A program made the translations under genes and the position numbers. Below, piece by piece: positions 15,680-23,925 of a DNA stretch of 64,000 nt; the first letter of the stretch is position 1; each line of letters opens with the position of its first letter. Below the pieces are notes generated by a model, which saw nothing but the letters and a program-made list of their open reading frames with translations, was not told the origin of the DNA and made no database searches. Origin of the DNA: Cyclobacteriaceae bacterium (GTDB lineage: Bacteria > Bacteroidota > Bacteroidia > Cytophagales > Cyclobacteriaceae); contig JAEUUG010000004.1 in assembly GCA_016787565.1 (NCBI GenBank), forward strand, positions 513,827-577,826. The letters run 5' to 3'.

Positions 15680-17506
15680 TTATTGGCGTTTGTTGTAATC
15701 ACTGTAGACTAACTGCTGGTATCCCTTTGAGCGTTCCAGGTCTTCTTTGGTTGCACCCTCATTCACTAAAAATTGCTTGCCGGGATTGTCGTGCACGATA
15801 AATTTTCCGGGCATGACAAAGCCATATCCATCATTAAAAAAATAGGCAGCGAAAGAAGATGCATTTCGGTTTAGTAAATTTCGACTAAACGTAAATTCCG
15901 GATGAGGTTTATCAAGTTGTGCCAATAGTGTATTCGCGATATCAGTTTGACTGCCGATGGTATGGATGATGGTATCTTTTTTAATGGCCCCACCCACCAT
16001 CAGCAACGGAATATGAAAGCGCGCTTTATCTTTTAATTCTTTATTATGGGGATGCCGGTGGCCATGGTCTGCTACAAAAAGTACAACTGTATTTTCCCAC
16101 CACGGTTGTTGTTTTGCTTTTGTGATAAAATCGCCAATCGAACGGTCAGTATAATAACATGAGTTTAGAAAAAGAGCTTCCGGACTATCGCCCGCAATAA
16201 CCCTTTCCATGGGCACATCAAATGGTTCGTGACTGCTTAGGGTAAGGATCACTTTAAAAAAGGGAGCGCTGGCGGTGTCGCATTCCTGATATGCATGTTC
16301 TAATACATAGTGATCATGAACGCCCCATTTGCTGATGTTAATGTCATCATCAAAATCATCTTCTGTTGTGATGTGATCGAAGGCACTGTTGGTAATGTAA
16401 GAGCGGAAGTTTGCAAAGTCAATATCGCCTCCGTACACAAAAGACGTGGTGTAGCCCAGTTTTTTTATTTCCAGATTAAGATAGGGCAAACTCTGTGTCT
16501 TGCTTGGATATTTGATAATGGATGTTGTGGGTTGTGCCGGGTATCCGCTCAATATGCTAATCAATCCTTTGTCCGTTCGGTCACCACTGGAATAAAAGTT
16601 ATCAAACAGAATTCCTTCTTTGCAAAGTTCATTGAGATTGGGAGTAATATTCTCGAGACCGCCCAACGGAGCAATGATACCTGCCGTGAAGCTTTCCAAA
16701 ACAAAAAGTATGATGTTGGGTCGTGTTGTTCTAAATATATGATGAGTAGAATCATGTGCGGGCATAAGTGATTTCAAATACGCCTCTGCTTTGGTTTTAT
16801 CAAAAAAGTTTTCCGGGTATGCTTTCCTCGACTCCTTTCGCATGCTGTATAAAAAATTCCAGACTACATTGATCGCAGCATGATTGGCGTATGCTTTTGT
16901 TTTGTGGAAGTAAACAAATCCCGTATTCATCGGGGCTACTGTGAAGCTTCCGCGTATCGGAATGAACATAAGTGCTGCGAGAAAAAATAGCACGAAAGCA
17001 GTTTTTTTAAAGGCAGGTTGAAATGACCGGCTTATCGGAGAAACGAATCGCAGAAATACAACAATCGAAACGAATAAAAGAATAGCAAAAAGTATCAGGA
17101 GTTTAATGATAACACTGACTTCCACACTACCCATGGCTTCCGACCCCATATAGAATAGTGGGGTGGTATTAAAACGGAATCCCCAGTGCCGGTACAGTTC
17201 CAGATCAACAACGGCTGCAGTGGAAGCAAAAACAATCAGCGCGATGGTGACTGTGTTCACTACAATCCTGAACCAGTTGCCAGCCAGAAACACCGAGCCT
17301 GTTAGCAATAATCCGATGAGTGCCAGAAAATATCCTGCGATGCTCAGGTCCATTCGCAACCCAAACCAAAACACCAAAAGGATTTCAGTCCATGTTAACT
17401 GGCTTGTATAATCGTAATTGTAGGAGAGGAATAGTGCCCGGATAGCGATTAGGAAGAAAAGCCAGAAAAGGGCATATGCAGCAAAGAATTTCAAACGTTC
17501 ACGCAT
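15680..17506 (-). CDS. LTA synthase-type membrane sulfatase family protein
   Basis: A 608-residue alkaline-phosphatase-superfamily enzyme. The first 180 or so residues hold about five transmembrane helices (for example FFAAYALFWLFFLIAIRALF). A large periplasmic sulfatase domain follows: ILFVLESFTAGI carrying the likely Thr nucleophile, YSSGDRTDKGLISILSGYP, LSSHEPFDVP and FVADHGHRHPHN with metal ligands. In Firmicutes such proteins move glycerol-phosphate onto lipoteichoic acid; in Bacteroidota related proteins probably modify envelope glycans or lipids with phospho-groups. The exact acceptor cannot be derived here. Single gene with a divergent amidohydrolase upstream. Confidence 0.88.
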   Translation of the reverse strand: MRERLKFFAAYALFWLFFLIAIRALFLSYNYDYTSQLTWTEILLVFWFGLRMDLSIAGYFLALIGLLLTGSVFLAGNWFRIVVNTVTIALIVFASTAAVVDLELYRHWGFRFNTTPLFYMGSEAMGSVEVSVIIKLLILFAILLFVSIVVFLRFVSPISRSFQPAFKKTAFVLFFLAALMFIPIRGSFTVAPMNTGFVYFHKTKAYANHAAINVVWNFLYSMRKESRKAYPENFFDKTKAEAYLKSLMPAHDSTHHIFRTTRPNIILFVLESFTAGIIAPLGGLENITPNLNELCKEGILFDNFYSSGDRTDKGLISILSGYPAQPTTSIIKYPSKTQSLPYLNLEIKKLGYTTSFVYGGDIDFANFRSYITNSAFDHITTEDDFDDDINISKWGVHDHYVLEHAYQECDTASAPFFKVILTLSSHEPFDVPMERVIAGDSPEALFLNSCYYTDRSIGDFITKAKQQPWWENTVVLFVADHGHRHPHNKELKDKARFHIPLLMVGGAIKKDTIIHTIGSQTDIANTLLAQLDKPHPEFTFSRNLLNRNASSFAAYFFNDGYGFVMPGKFIVHDNPGKQFLVNEGATKEDLERSKGYQQLVYSDYNKRQ

Positions 17507-17542
17507 TCAATACTTGAATTATTCCGTAAAGATAACACGACT

Positions 17543-17550
17543 TAATTTTG
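17543..17550 (+). promoter_or_regulatory. Candidate -7 promoter element for the amidohydrolase gene
   Basis: TAATTTTG is an exact match to the Bacteroidota -7 consensus TAnnTTTG and would start transcription about 37 bases before the ATG at 17594. The nearest TTG upstream (17514-17516) is 26 bases away, longer than the usual 17-23, so support is weak. Confidence 0.3.
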
Positions 17551-17593
17551 ATTTAAATTATATGTAACATTACGCGTATCCAAGTTTTGCTGT

Positions 17594-19312
17594 ATGCGCA
17601 CCGACTCACTGATTAAATCCCTGTTTTTCTTTTCATTCATCTTTCTGTTTGCGTGTACCCCAAAGCGTGAAGTTGCTGATATGGTGGTGCTGGGCGGAAA
17701 AATATATACCGTTAATGCCGAGCAACCCGTTGTGGAGGCCGTGGTAGTATTGGGTGATAAAATAAAGTTTGCCGGATCAGTGGATGAAGCACGCATCTGG
17801 ATCGGAGAGAAAACCCAAGTCATCGATCTTCAAGGTAAAATTATGACACCGGGTTTTATTGAAGGTCATGGTCATATCATGGGTGTTGGCTACTCTGAAT
17901 TGAATCTGGATTTGATGAATGTTGCCAACTATGCGGAAATAACAGAACGGGTAAAAGAGGCAGCAAGCAAAGCTCAGGCCGGTCAATGGATAGTAGGCCG
18001 TGGCTGGCACCAGGATAAGTGGGATACAAAACCAGGAAAAATTGTCAAGGGTTTCCCAACGCATCAACAGCTTAGCGAAGCATCACCCAACAATCCAGTT
18101 TTTCTGGAACATGCCAGTGGTCACCTGGCTATTGTTAATGCGAAGGCCATGGAGATAGCCGGCATTCAACAAATTTCCAGGGAAACTTTAAAGAATTATG
18201 CTGATGATAGTGGCGAGGTAATTCGTGATGAGATGGGCAATCCAACGGGTATCTTCAATGAAAATGCCATGACAATCATTACGCAGCACATTCCAGAAAA
18301 TAATAGCGACACAGATGCGCAGGCACTCGAGCTGGCTATACAAGCTTGCTGGCGAAACGGTATTACCAGTTTTCAGGATGCGGGTGCCAGCCGTGAAAAT
18401 ATTGAGCTCTTTACGAAATTCAAATCCGAAGGTAAACTAGGTGTTAGGTTGTACGTGATGCTCACAGGGTATGATCGTGACCTTATTTATGAATGGATGA
18501 ATCGCGGACCGGAAATCGATAGTCAAAATCTTTTAACCATCCGCTCCATCAAACTGAATTGTGATGGTGCGTTGGGTTCGCGCGGTGCTTGGTTATTAGA
18601 ACCTTACTCGGATCGTCCTGATTTTTCGGGTATGGCTACTTTATCGATGGACACCGTTCTTAAGACTTCTCACGTTGCATTGAAGCAAGGTTTTCAGGTT
18701 TGTTCGCATGCCATCGGTGATCGGGCTAACCGTGAAATTCTGAATCGGTATGAAATGGCATTTCGTGAAAATCCCGATCAGGCGAAAGATCATCGGTTCA
18801 GGATCGAACACGCTCAGCACATCCATCCTGATGACCTTCCGCGTTTCTCTAAACTTGGTGTTCTCCCAGCCATGCAGGCTATTCATATGGCAAGTGACCG
18901 TCCCTGGGCAATTGATCGGCTCGGAGCAAAGCGCATTAAAGAGGGCGCGTACATGTGGCAAAGTTTATTGAAATCAGGTTCACCTATTATTAATGGAACC
19001 GATGCTCCGGTTGAACCGCTTAATCCGATTCCATGTTTTTATGCCTCGGTAGCTCGAAAGACATTAAAGGGCGAACCGGAAGGAGGCTATGAGCCAGAAG
19101 AGAAGATGACACGCGAACAAGCTTTGCAGTCATACACACTTGATGCAGCGTTTGGTGCATTTGAGGAAGCTATAAAAGGATCGATTCAACCTGGTAAACT
19201 GGCAGACTTCACCATTTTTACGCAGGATGTGATGAGCATTCCTGAGGAGCAGATTTTGAAAACCGAAGTTTCGATGACGATCGTGGGTGGGAAGGTCGTT
19301 TTTACAAAATAA
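17594..19312 (+). CDS. YtcJ-like amidohydrolase, predicted lipoprotein
   Basis: A 572-residue metal-dependent hydrolase of the YtcJ group. Seen: a lipobox-like N terminus (FIFLFAC, Cys at about residue 21), GGKIYTVNAEQP, the HxH metal pair in TPGFIEGHGHIMG, CDGALGSRGAW, SHAIGDRANREIL, RIEHAQHIHP and NGTDAPVEPLNP, ending in KPGKLADF-type sequence (QPGKLADFTIF). Substrates of YtcJ-type enzymes are mostly unknown; formamide-like or N-acyl compounds are hydrolysed by some. The Cys implies attachment to the outer-membrane inner leaflet or surface. The stop lies inside the left arm of a strong terminator. It is a single-gene transcription unit. Confidence 0.88.
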   Translation: MRTDSLIKSLFFFSFIFLFACTPKREVADMVVLGGKIYTVNAEQPVVEAVVVLGDKIKFAGSVDEARIWIGEKTQVIDLQGKIMTPGFIEGHGHIMGVGYSELNLDLMNVANYAEITERVKEAASKAQAGQWIVGRGWHQDKWDTKPGKIVKGFPTHQQLSEASPNNPVFLEHASGHLAIVNAKAMEIAGIQQISRETLKNYADDSGEVIRDEMGNPTGIFNENAMTIITQHIPENNSDTDAQALELAIQACWRNGITSFQDAGASRENIELFTKFKSEGKLGVRLYVMLTGYDRDLIYEWMNRGPEIDSQNLLTIRSIKLNCDGALGSRGAWLLEPYSDRPDFSGMATLSMDTVLKTSHVALKQGFQVCSHAIGDRANREILNRYEMAFRENPDQAKDHRFRIEHAQHIHPDDLPRFSKLGVLPAMQAIHMASDRPWAIDRLGAKRIKEGAYMWQSLLKSGSPIINGTDAPVEPLNPIPCFYASVARKTLKGEPEGGYEPEEKMTREQALQSYTLDAAFGAFEEAIKGSIQPGKLADFTIFTQDVMSIPEEQILKTEVSMTIVGGKVVFTK

Positions 19313-19342
19313 AAAAGGGAAGATTTTGCTCTTCCCTTTTTT
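19311..19342. terminator. Bidirectional terminator with perfect 13-bp stem
   Basis: AAAAAAGGGAAGA (19311-19323) and its exact complement TCTTCCCTTTTTT (19330-19342) flank a six-base loop. The A-run and T-run make it work in both directions, serving the amidohydrolase gene and the convergent TerB-like gene. Confidence 0.92.
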
Positions 19343-19359
19343 ATTTCAAATTTTTCAGG

Positions 19360-19764
19360 TCAGGATTTAAGAAACTTTTCAGCCTTTTTCTTAACCATAT
19401 CCCTGTCTGCAGTAATTGTAGGATCGCTGTATACGTGTTGCGAGATTTCGCCCACAACGCCTTTCTTAAAACCGAGTTTTTCAGCAATGTGCTCACAAAA
19501 AACAATTTCACTGCGAAATACCTGGCCATCCATTTTCATCAATTGAATGAGGTAATAAAGGTGTTCGAATTTCTCATCAAGGGTCAGGCTATTCATGTTA
19601 CTGATTGGCTGAGGATTTTGAAGCATGGCATCAATTTCTTCTTTTGGTATGCCATTGGCTTTTCCAATGATGTGGATAAGTTTCGATTCCCTTTCAGCAA
19701 CGGACCTATCGCTGGCAGCGAGGTTAATGAGAACATTTAGTTCTGCTTTCTTGTCAAAAATCAT
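19360..19764 (-). CDS. TerB-like (tellurite-resistance/DjlA N-terminal) domain protein
   Basis: A 134-residue helical protein from ATG 19764; the longer frame upstream lacks conservation. Seen: LINLAASDRSVAERESKLI, then IGKANGIPKEEIDAML and YYLIQLMKMDGQVFRSEIVFCEHIAEKLGF, the repeated acidic D-G/D-R helix turns of TerB domains, which are thought to bind metal or act in membrane-linked stress complexes. No other ter genes are near. A TerB-like domain also begins the ABC transporter at 44526, so the family recurs in this genome. Function here is unknown. Confidence 0.75.
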   Translation of the reverse strand: MIFDKKAELNVLINLAASDRSVAERESKLIHIIGKANGIPKEEIDAMLQNPQPISNMNSLTLDEKFEHLYYLIQLMKMDGQVFRSEIVFCEHIAEKLGFKKGVVGEISQHVYSDPTITADRDMVKKKAEKFLKS

Positions 19765-19922
19765 ATAAAGCTCTTGGTTTGAGGTACAAATGTTAAAAAA
19801 TAACCAATGAATTTTATTGTAAAATACAACGTTTTGGTACATCCGCAAAATTATTGTCCGTGATTTGAGGTGATGCAACCCTTATATTTACCACTTGTCT
19901 ATAAGGCAAATTCAAAAGAACT

Positions 19923-20606
19923 ATGAAGAAGCTATTGGTCTTGATTTTATGGGTAGGCTTAGCCAGCCACTTGTCCGCACAGCAATCTGTTACACGGGCT
20001 ATTGGATCATTTGTGGGCGTAAAAGCCGAGGAGGGCATCGATGTTTATCTGAAGAAAGGTTCAAAAGAAAGTGTGCGGATTGACGTGACAGGAACTAGTC
20101 CCGAGAATATCATCACAGAAATTGCTGGTAGCTACTTGAAAATTCACATGCGTGATGGCCGGTATCGTGGTAAGACCGAGATCAAAGTTTATGTTACCTA
20201 TGTTACGTTGAGTAAGCTATCGGTAAGCTCAGCCGCCAGTATTTTCTCGGATGAGCCCATCAGAAGCAACTCATTAGAAATAAGTGCATCCAGTGCAGGA
20301 AGTATAGAAATAATTGCTGAGGCCAATACTATAGAGATCAGCACATCCAGCGCTGCCGAGGTAGAAGTTAAAGGGAAAACTAAAGGCTTGAAGATAGATG
20401 TAAGCAGTGCCGGTGAAGTTGATGCCTACGATTTAGAAGCTGAATCGGTAAAAGCTGAGGCCAGCAGTGCCGGATCGGTTAAGATTAATGTTACCCGGGA
20501 ACTGACCGCTCATGCCAGCAGCGGTGCTGGAATCCGATACAGGGGTAATCCGGATCGCTCCAATACCAGTTCTAGCAGTGGAGGTTCCGTTAAAAAATCA
20601 AACTAA
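19923..20606 (+). CDS. Exported GIN-domain (DUF2807) beta-helix protein
   Basis: A 227-residue protein with a signal peptide (MKKLLVLILWVGLASHLSAQ). The mature region is the head GIN domain common in Bacteroidota: GSFVGVKAEEGIDVYLKKG, then repeated SSA-containing units (LSVSSAASIFS, ISASSAGSIEI, ISTSSAAEVEV, VSSAGEVDAY, ASSAGSVKIN) about 20 residues apart, which fit the rungs of a right-handed beta-helix. The Ser/Asn-rich end may be a linker. Such proteins are described as putative adhesins; experimental function is lacking. Single gene with its own terminator. Confidence 0.85.
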   Translation: MKKLLVLILWVGLASHLSAQQSVTRAIGSFVGVKAEEGIDVYLKKGSKESVRIDVTGTSPENIITEIAGSYLKIHMRDGRYRGKTEIKVYVTYVTLSKLSVSSAASIFSDEPIRSNSLEISASSAGSIEIIAEANTIEISTSSAAEVEVKGKTKGLKIDVSSAGEVDAYDLEAESVKAEASSAGSVKINVTRELTAHASSGAGIRYRGNPDRSNTSSSSGGSVKKSN

Positions 20607-20609
20607 TTC

Positions 20610-20634
20610 AAAAGCCCCGGAAACGGGGTTTTTG
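20610..20634 (+). terminator. Rho-independent terminator after the GIN-domain gene
   Basis: The stem AAAGCCCCG / CGGGGTTTTT with a GAAA loop is followed by T-rich sequence, four bases past the TAA. The desaturase-like gene begins only about 16 bases later and therefore needs its own promoter or read-through. Confidence 0.85.
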
Positions 20635-20649
20635 TTTTATTTTTGAATC

Positions 20650-21417
20650 ATGCCTTCAGCTTACCTTACCGGGACAAAAACTTTTTGGTCTATTCTTCTG
20701 GTAATTTTTTTACGCTATCTGTTGCTGGCATCTGTTGCGTTTTTTCTCTACTACGTGTTGAAAAAGAAAACATGGCGCTTCAAAAAAATACAGCGCAGCT
20801 TTCCGCTGCAACGCGATTATTTCCGTGAGTTTGGTTATTCAGTCATGACTACTTTTGTATTTGCCGGAGTAGGGTATGTGATGTTCCTTTCCCCCGTTGT
20901 TCAGTACACCAAAGTTTATTTCAAACTAGGGGAATATGGTGTAGCCTACTTCGTAGCCAGTATCCTTCTCATCATTGTTCTGCACGATACTTACTTTTAC
21001 TGGATGCATCGTCTCATGCACCATAAAGTAGTATTCCGGATGGCACATCGGGTACATCATTTATCCACCAATCCATCACCTTGGGCGGCCATGGCTTTCC
21101 ATCCGGTGGAAGCTGTTATTGAAGCGGGCATTCTGGTAATCGTTCCATTTTTGTTTCCTATTCATCCCCTGGCCATTGGCATCTTTTTGTTGTTCATGAT
21201 GATTTATAATGTGTACGGACATCTGGGTTATGAACTTTACCCAAAGGGGTTTTCCAAAAATCTGATTGGCAGATGGGTTAACACCTCTGTGAACCATAAT
21301 ATGCATCACCAATTTTTCAGCGGTAATTATGGATTGTATTTTCTTTTTTGGGATAGAATAATGGGTACAATTCATCCTACCTATGATCAGCAATTCGATG
21401 ATGTCAAAAGCCGGTGA
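20650..21417 (+). CDS. Sterol desaturase / fatty acid hydroxylase superfamily protein
   Basis: A 255-residue integral membrane di-iron enzyme. Four or more hydrophobic helices are seen together with the histidine clusters of the family: HDTYFYWMHRLMHH, HRVHHLS and NHNMHHQF, eight or more His that would hold two irons on the cytoplasmic side. Members hydroxylate or desaturate lipids, sterols or carotenoids using O2. The substrate is not determinable; a membrane lipid or a carotenoid is possible, as carotenoid genes lie 12 kb away, but nothing else links them. ATG 20650 directly follows a terminator. Confidence 0.88.
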   Translation: MPSAYLTGTKTFWSILLVIFLRYLLLASVAFFLYYVLKKKTWRFKKIQRSFPLQRDYFREFGYSVMTTFVFAGVGYVMFLSPVVQYTKVYFKLGEYGVAYFVASILLIIVLHDTYFYWMHRLMHHKVVFRMAHRVHHLSTNPSPWAAMAFHPVEAVIEAGILVIVPFLFPIHPLAIGIFLLFMMIYNVYGHLGYELYPKGFSKNLIGRWVNTSVNHNMHHQFFSGNYGLYFLFWDRIMGTIHPTYDQQFDDVKSR

Positions 21418-21552
21418 TTGCTTCCAGCAGAACCCATTCAAATCTAATTCAGCGGGCCTACTTTCATTTTTGTATCCAAAAATTCAGTTGGAATAAAAAT
21501 GAGTTGAAAAATTACCATTCTGCAAACGTATTCTTAACAAAAGATTAAAAAA

Positions 21553-21597
21553 CAGGGTCAGGAAATACCCTGGGTGATAAAAATTCATATAGATTTG
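21553..21597 (+). promoter_or_regulatory. Candidate promoter and inverted repeat upstream of glutamine synthetase
   Basis: TAGATTTG at 21590-21597 matches the -7 consensus TAnnTTTG and would give a leader of about 25 bases before the glnN ATG. The inverted repeat CAGGGT (21553-21558) / ACCCTG (21567-21572) overlaps the expected -33 region, where no TTG is seen. That layout suits an activator- or repressor-dependent promoter. The regulator is unknown. Confidence 0.4.
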
Positions 21598-21628
21598 ACA
21601 GCAAATTGATTTAAAACCAACTTAAACT

Positions 21629-23791
21629 ATGGCGCAACTACGATTTGAAGCTCTTAAAAAACTGAGCGAACGTCCCCGTGTGCATGTTGAGCTTCCTAAC
21701 CCGAACGTTTCAAAATTCTTTGGAGAAAACGTATACGGTGCGGAACAGATGCGTGCAACCCTTGCTCCGGCTGTCTATAAAAAGGTAAGCCAGGCTATTA
21801 AAAATCATGAAAAAATTGATGAGGTAACAGCCGATGCAGTAGCATCAGCCGCCAAATCATGGGCCATTGCTAAAGGTGCATCACACTTTACGCACTGGTT
21901 TCAACCCATGACAGGCGGAACAGCCGAAAAACACGATTCGTTTTTTGATGCACTGGCCGGCATTGAGCGATTTAAAGGAAGTGAACTCGTTCAACAGGAG
22001 CCTGATGCGTCATCTTTTCCAAGCGGTGGAATTCGTAGTACGTTTGAAGCGCGCGGGTATACGGCCTGGGATCCTACATCGCCCATGTTTGTGTACGGCC
22101 GCACATTGTGTATCCCAACTGTTTTTGTTTCCTATACAGGAGAAACACTGGATACAAAAGCTCCTTTACTAAAGGCATTAAAAGCTGTTGACCTGGCCGC
22201 TACCAAAGTGTGCCAGATATTTGATAAAGACATCCAACATGTTGTGGCATCCCTGGGTTCGGAGCAGGAATATTTTGTGGTAGACAAAGCTTTATTCCAG
22301 GCCCGTCCGGATCTGGTTATGGCCGGTCGTTCGGTGTTTGGTCATGCGCCAGCCCGTGGTCAGCAATTGGAGGACCACTACTTTGGTTCTATTCCTTCAC
22401 GTGTTTATGACTTCATGAAGGAGTTTGAAATTGAAGCATGGAAACTCGGCATTCCTGTTCGCACCCGCCACAACGAAGTTGCACCAAGCCAATTTGAAGT
22501 TGCTCCTTTGTTTGAAGAGGTTAACGTTGCCAACGATCACAACCAGTTGATGATGGATGTAATGGGTCGTGTTGCCGATCGCCATAACCTTCGTGTGTTG
22601 TTCCATGAAAAGCCTTTTGCAGGATTGAACGGAACGGGTAAGCACAATAACTGGTCACTTATTACTGATACGGGTGTAAACCTTTTTGCACCAACCAGCA
22701 GTGCCCGTGATAACCTGATGTTCCTGACTTTCTTTGTCACCACGATTAAGGCTGTTCATGAACACAATGAATTGTTGCGTGCCAGTATTGCTACAGCGGG
22801 TAACGACTTCCGCCTCGGTGCCAACGAAGCACCTCCGGCCATCATGTCGGTCTTTATCGGTTCACAAATGACGGCTGTATTGGATGAACTCGAGAAGAAG
22901 GGGAATGTAAAAATTGAAAAAGGTGATAACATGTATATGAAGTTAGGTATCGATCAAATTCCGGAAATTATTCTGGATGCAACCGATCGTAACCGTACTT
23001 CTCCTTTTGCCTTTACCGGAAATAAATTTGAATTCCGTGCTGTCGGTGGAAGCGACAATTGCGCAGTAGCGATGACCGCTCTGAATACCATTGTTGCCGA
23101 TCAACTTGAGAAGTTCCATGCGTTAGTAGAGAAGGAAATTGAGAAGGGTGAAGAGAAGCGATTGGCGGTTGTTAAAGTGTTGCGCGAGTATATCAAAGAA
23201 TCAAAAGATATACGGTTTGAGGGTGATGGTTATTCCGATGAGTGGGTGACCGAAGCTGAAAAACGCAAACTTGGCCACGTGAAAAATACACCTCGTGCGC
23301 TGGATGCTTACTTAACTAAAAAATCTGCCGAACTCTTTGAGCGTCATGGCGTCATGTCGCATAAAGAAAATGAAGCGCGGGTAGAAATTCGTCAGGAGTC
23401 TTACATCAAGCGAGTGCAAATTGAGGCCCGTGTAATGGGTGACTTGGCCATGAACCACATTGTGCCTACGGCCATTGCGTACCAGACAAAATTGATCGCT
23501 AACGCTAATGGTTTGAAGGGTCTTGGTGTGGATAACACCACAGTTGTACAAACGATTAAAGAAATATCAGGTCACATTGATATCATCAAGACGAATGTGC
23601 GGGCCATGGTAGAAGAACGGAAACGCTGCAATAAAATCACCGATACGCACAAGCGTGCCATCGCATACTGCGATGATATCAAGGAAAAATACTTTGAAGT
23701 GATTCGTGATTCTGTTGACAAACTTGAACTACTGGTTGACAATGAAGATTGGCCATTGGTGAAATACAGAGAGTTGTTATTCCTGCGATAA
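21629..23791 (+). CDS. glnN: Glutamine synthetase type III
   Basis: A 720-residue GSIII enzyme, the large form typical of Bacteroidota and cyanobacteria, which makes glutamine from glutamate, ammonia and ATP and assembles as a dodecamer. Seen: N-terminal GSIII-specific region with VPNPNV-like VELPNPNVSKFFGENVYG, HFTHWFQPMTGGTAEKHDSF, the catalytic core VASLGSEQEYFVVD, RHNEVAPSQFEVAPLFEE, LNGTGKHNNWSLITDTG and GNEAPPAI-like GANEAPPAIMSVFIG, plus the C-terminal GSIII helical extension. Single gene with its own promoter region and terminator; probably the main ammonia-assimilation enzyme. Confidence 0.97.
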   Translation: MAQLRFEALKKLSERPRVHVELPNPNVSKFFGENVYGAEQMRATLAPAVYKKVSQAIKNHEKIDEVTADAVASAAKSWAIAKGASHFTHWFQPMTGGTAEKHDSFFDALAGIERFKGSELVQQEPDASSFPSGGIRSTFEARGYTAWDPTSPMFVYGRTLCIPTVFVSYTGETLDTKAPLLKALKAVDLAATKVCQIFDKDIQHVVASLGSEQEYFVVDKALFQARPDLVMAGRSVFGHAPARGQQLEDHYFGSIPSRVYDFMKEFEIEAWKLGIPVRTRHNEVAPSQFEVAPLFEEVNVANDHNQLMMDVMGRVADRHNLRVLFHEKPFAGLNGTGKHNNWSLITDTGVNLFAPTSSARDNLMFLTFFVTTIKAVHEHNELLRASIATAGNDFRLGANEAPPAIMSVFIGSQMTAVLDELEKKGNVKIEKGDNMYMKLGIDQIPEIILDATDRNRTSPFAFTGNKFEFRAVGGSDNCAVAMTALNTIVADQLEKFHALVEKEIEKGEEKRLAVVKVLREYIKESKDIRFEGDGYSDEWVTEAEKRKLGHVKNTPRALDAYLTKKSAELFERHGVMSHKENEARVEIRQESYIKRVQIEARVMGDLAMNHIVPTAIAYQTKLIANANGLKGLGVDNTTVVQTIKEISGHIDIIKTNVRAMVEERKRCNKITDTHKRAIAYCDDIKEKYFEVIRDSVDKLELLVDNEDWPLVKYRELLFLR

Positions 23792-23815
23792 GCTTACTTT
23801 ACCTTACCTAAGCCT

Positions 23816-23850
23816 AAAAAGCGGATCCCGGTTAACGGGGTTCGCTTTTT
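23816..23850 (+). terminator. Rho-independent terminator after glnN
   Basis: An imperfect 15-bp stem (AAAAAGCGGATCCCG against CGGGGTTCGCTTTTT) with a four-to-five base loop is followed by ATTTTTT. It lies 24 bases after the glnN stop. Confidence 0.88.
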
Positions 23851-23925
23851 ATTTTTTGTACTATGCGTTCTCAGGCAGAAAAGACTTCGGAACTTTTTAA
23901 CTTTCCACAAACTAATTCATTGACC

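Noticed and set aside
20221..20590. Repeated SSAG-like codon stretches, suspected as a tandem DNA repeat
   Set aside because: The repeats are at protein level only (beta-helix rungs of the GIN domain); DNA sequence of the units differs too much.
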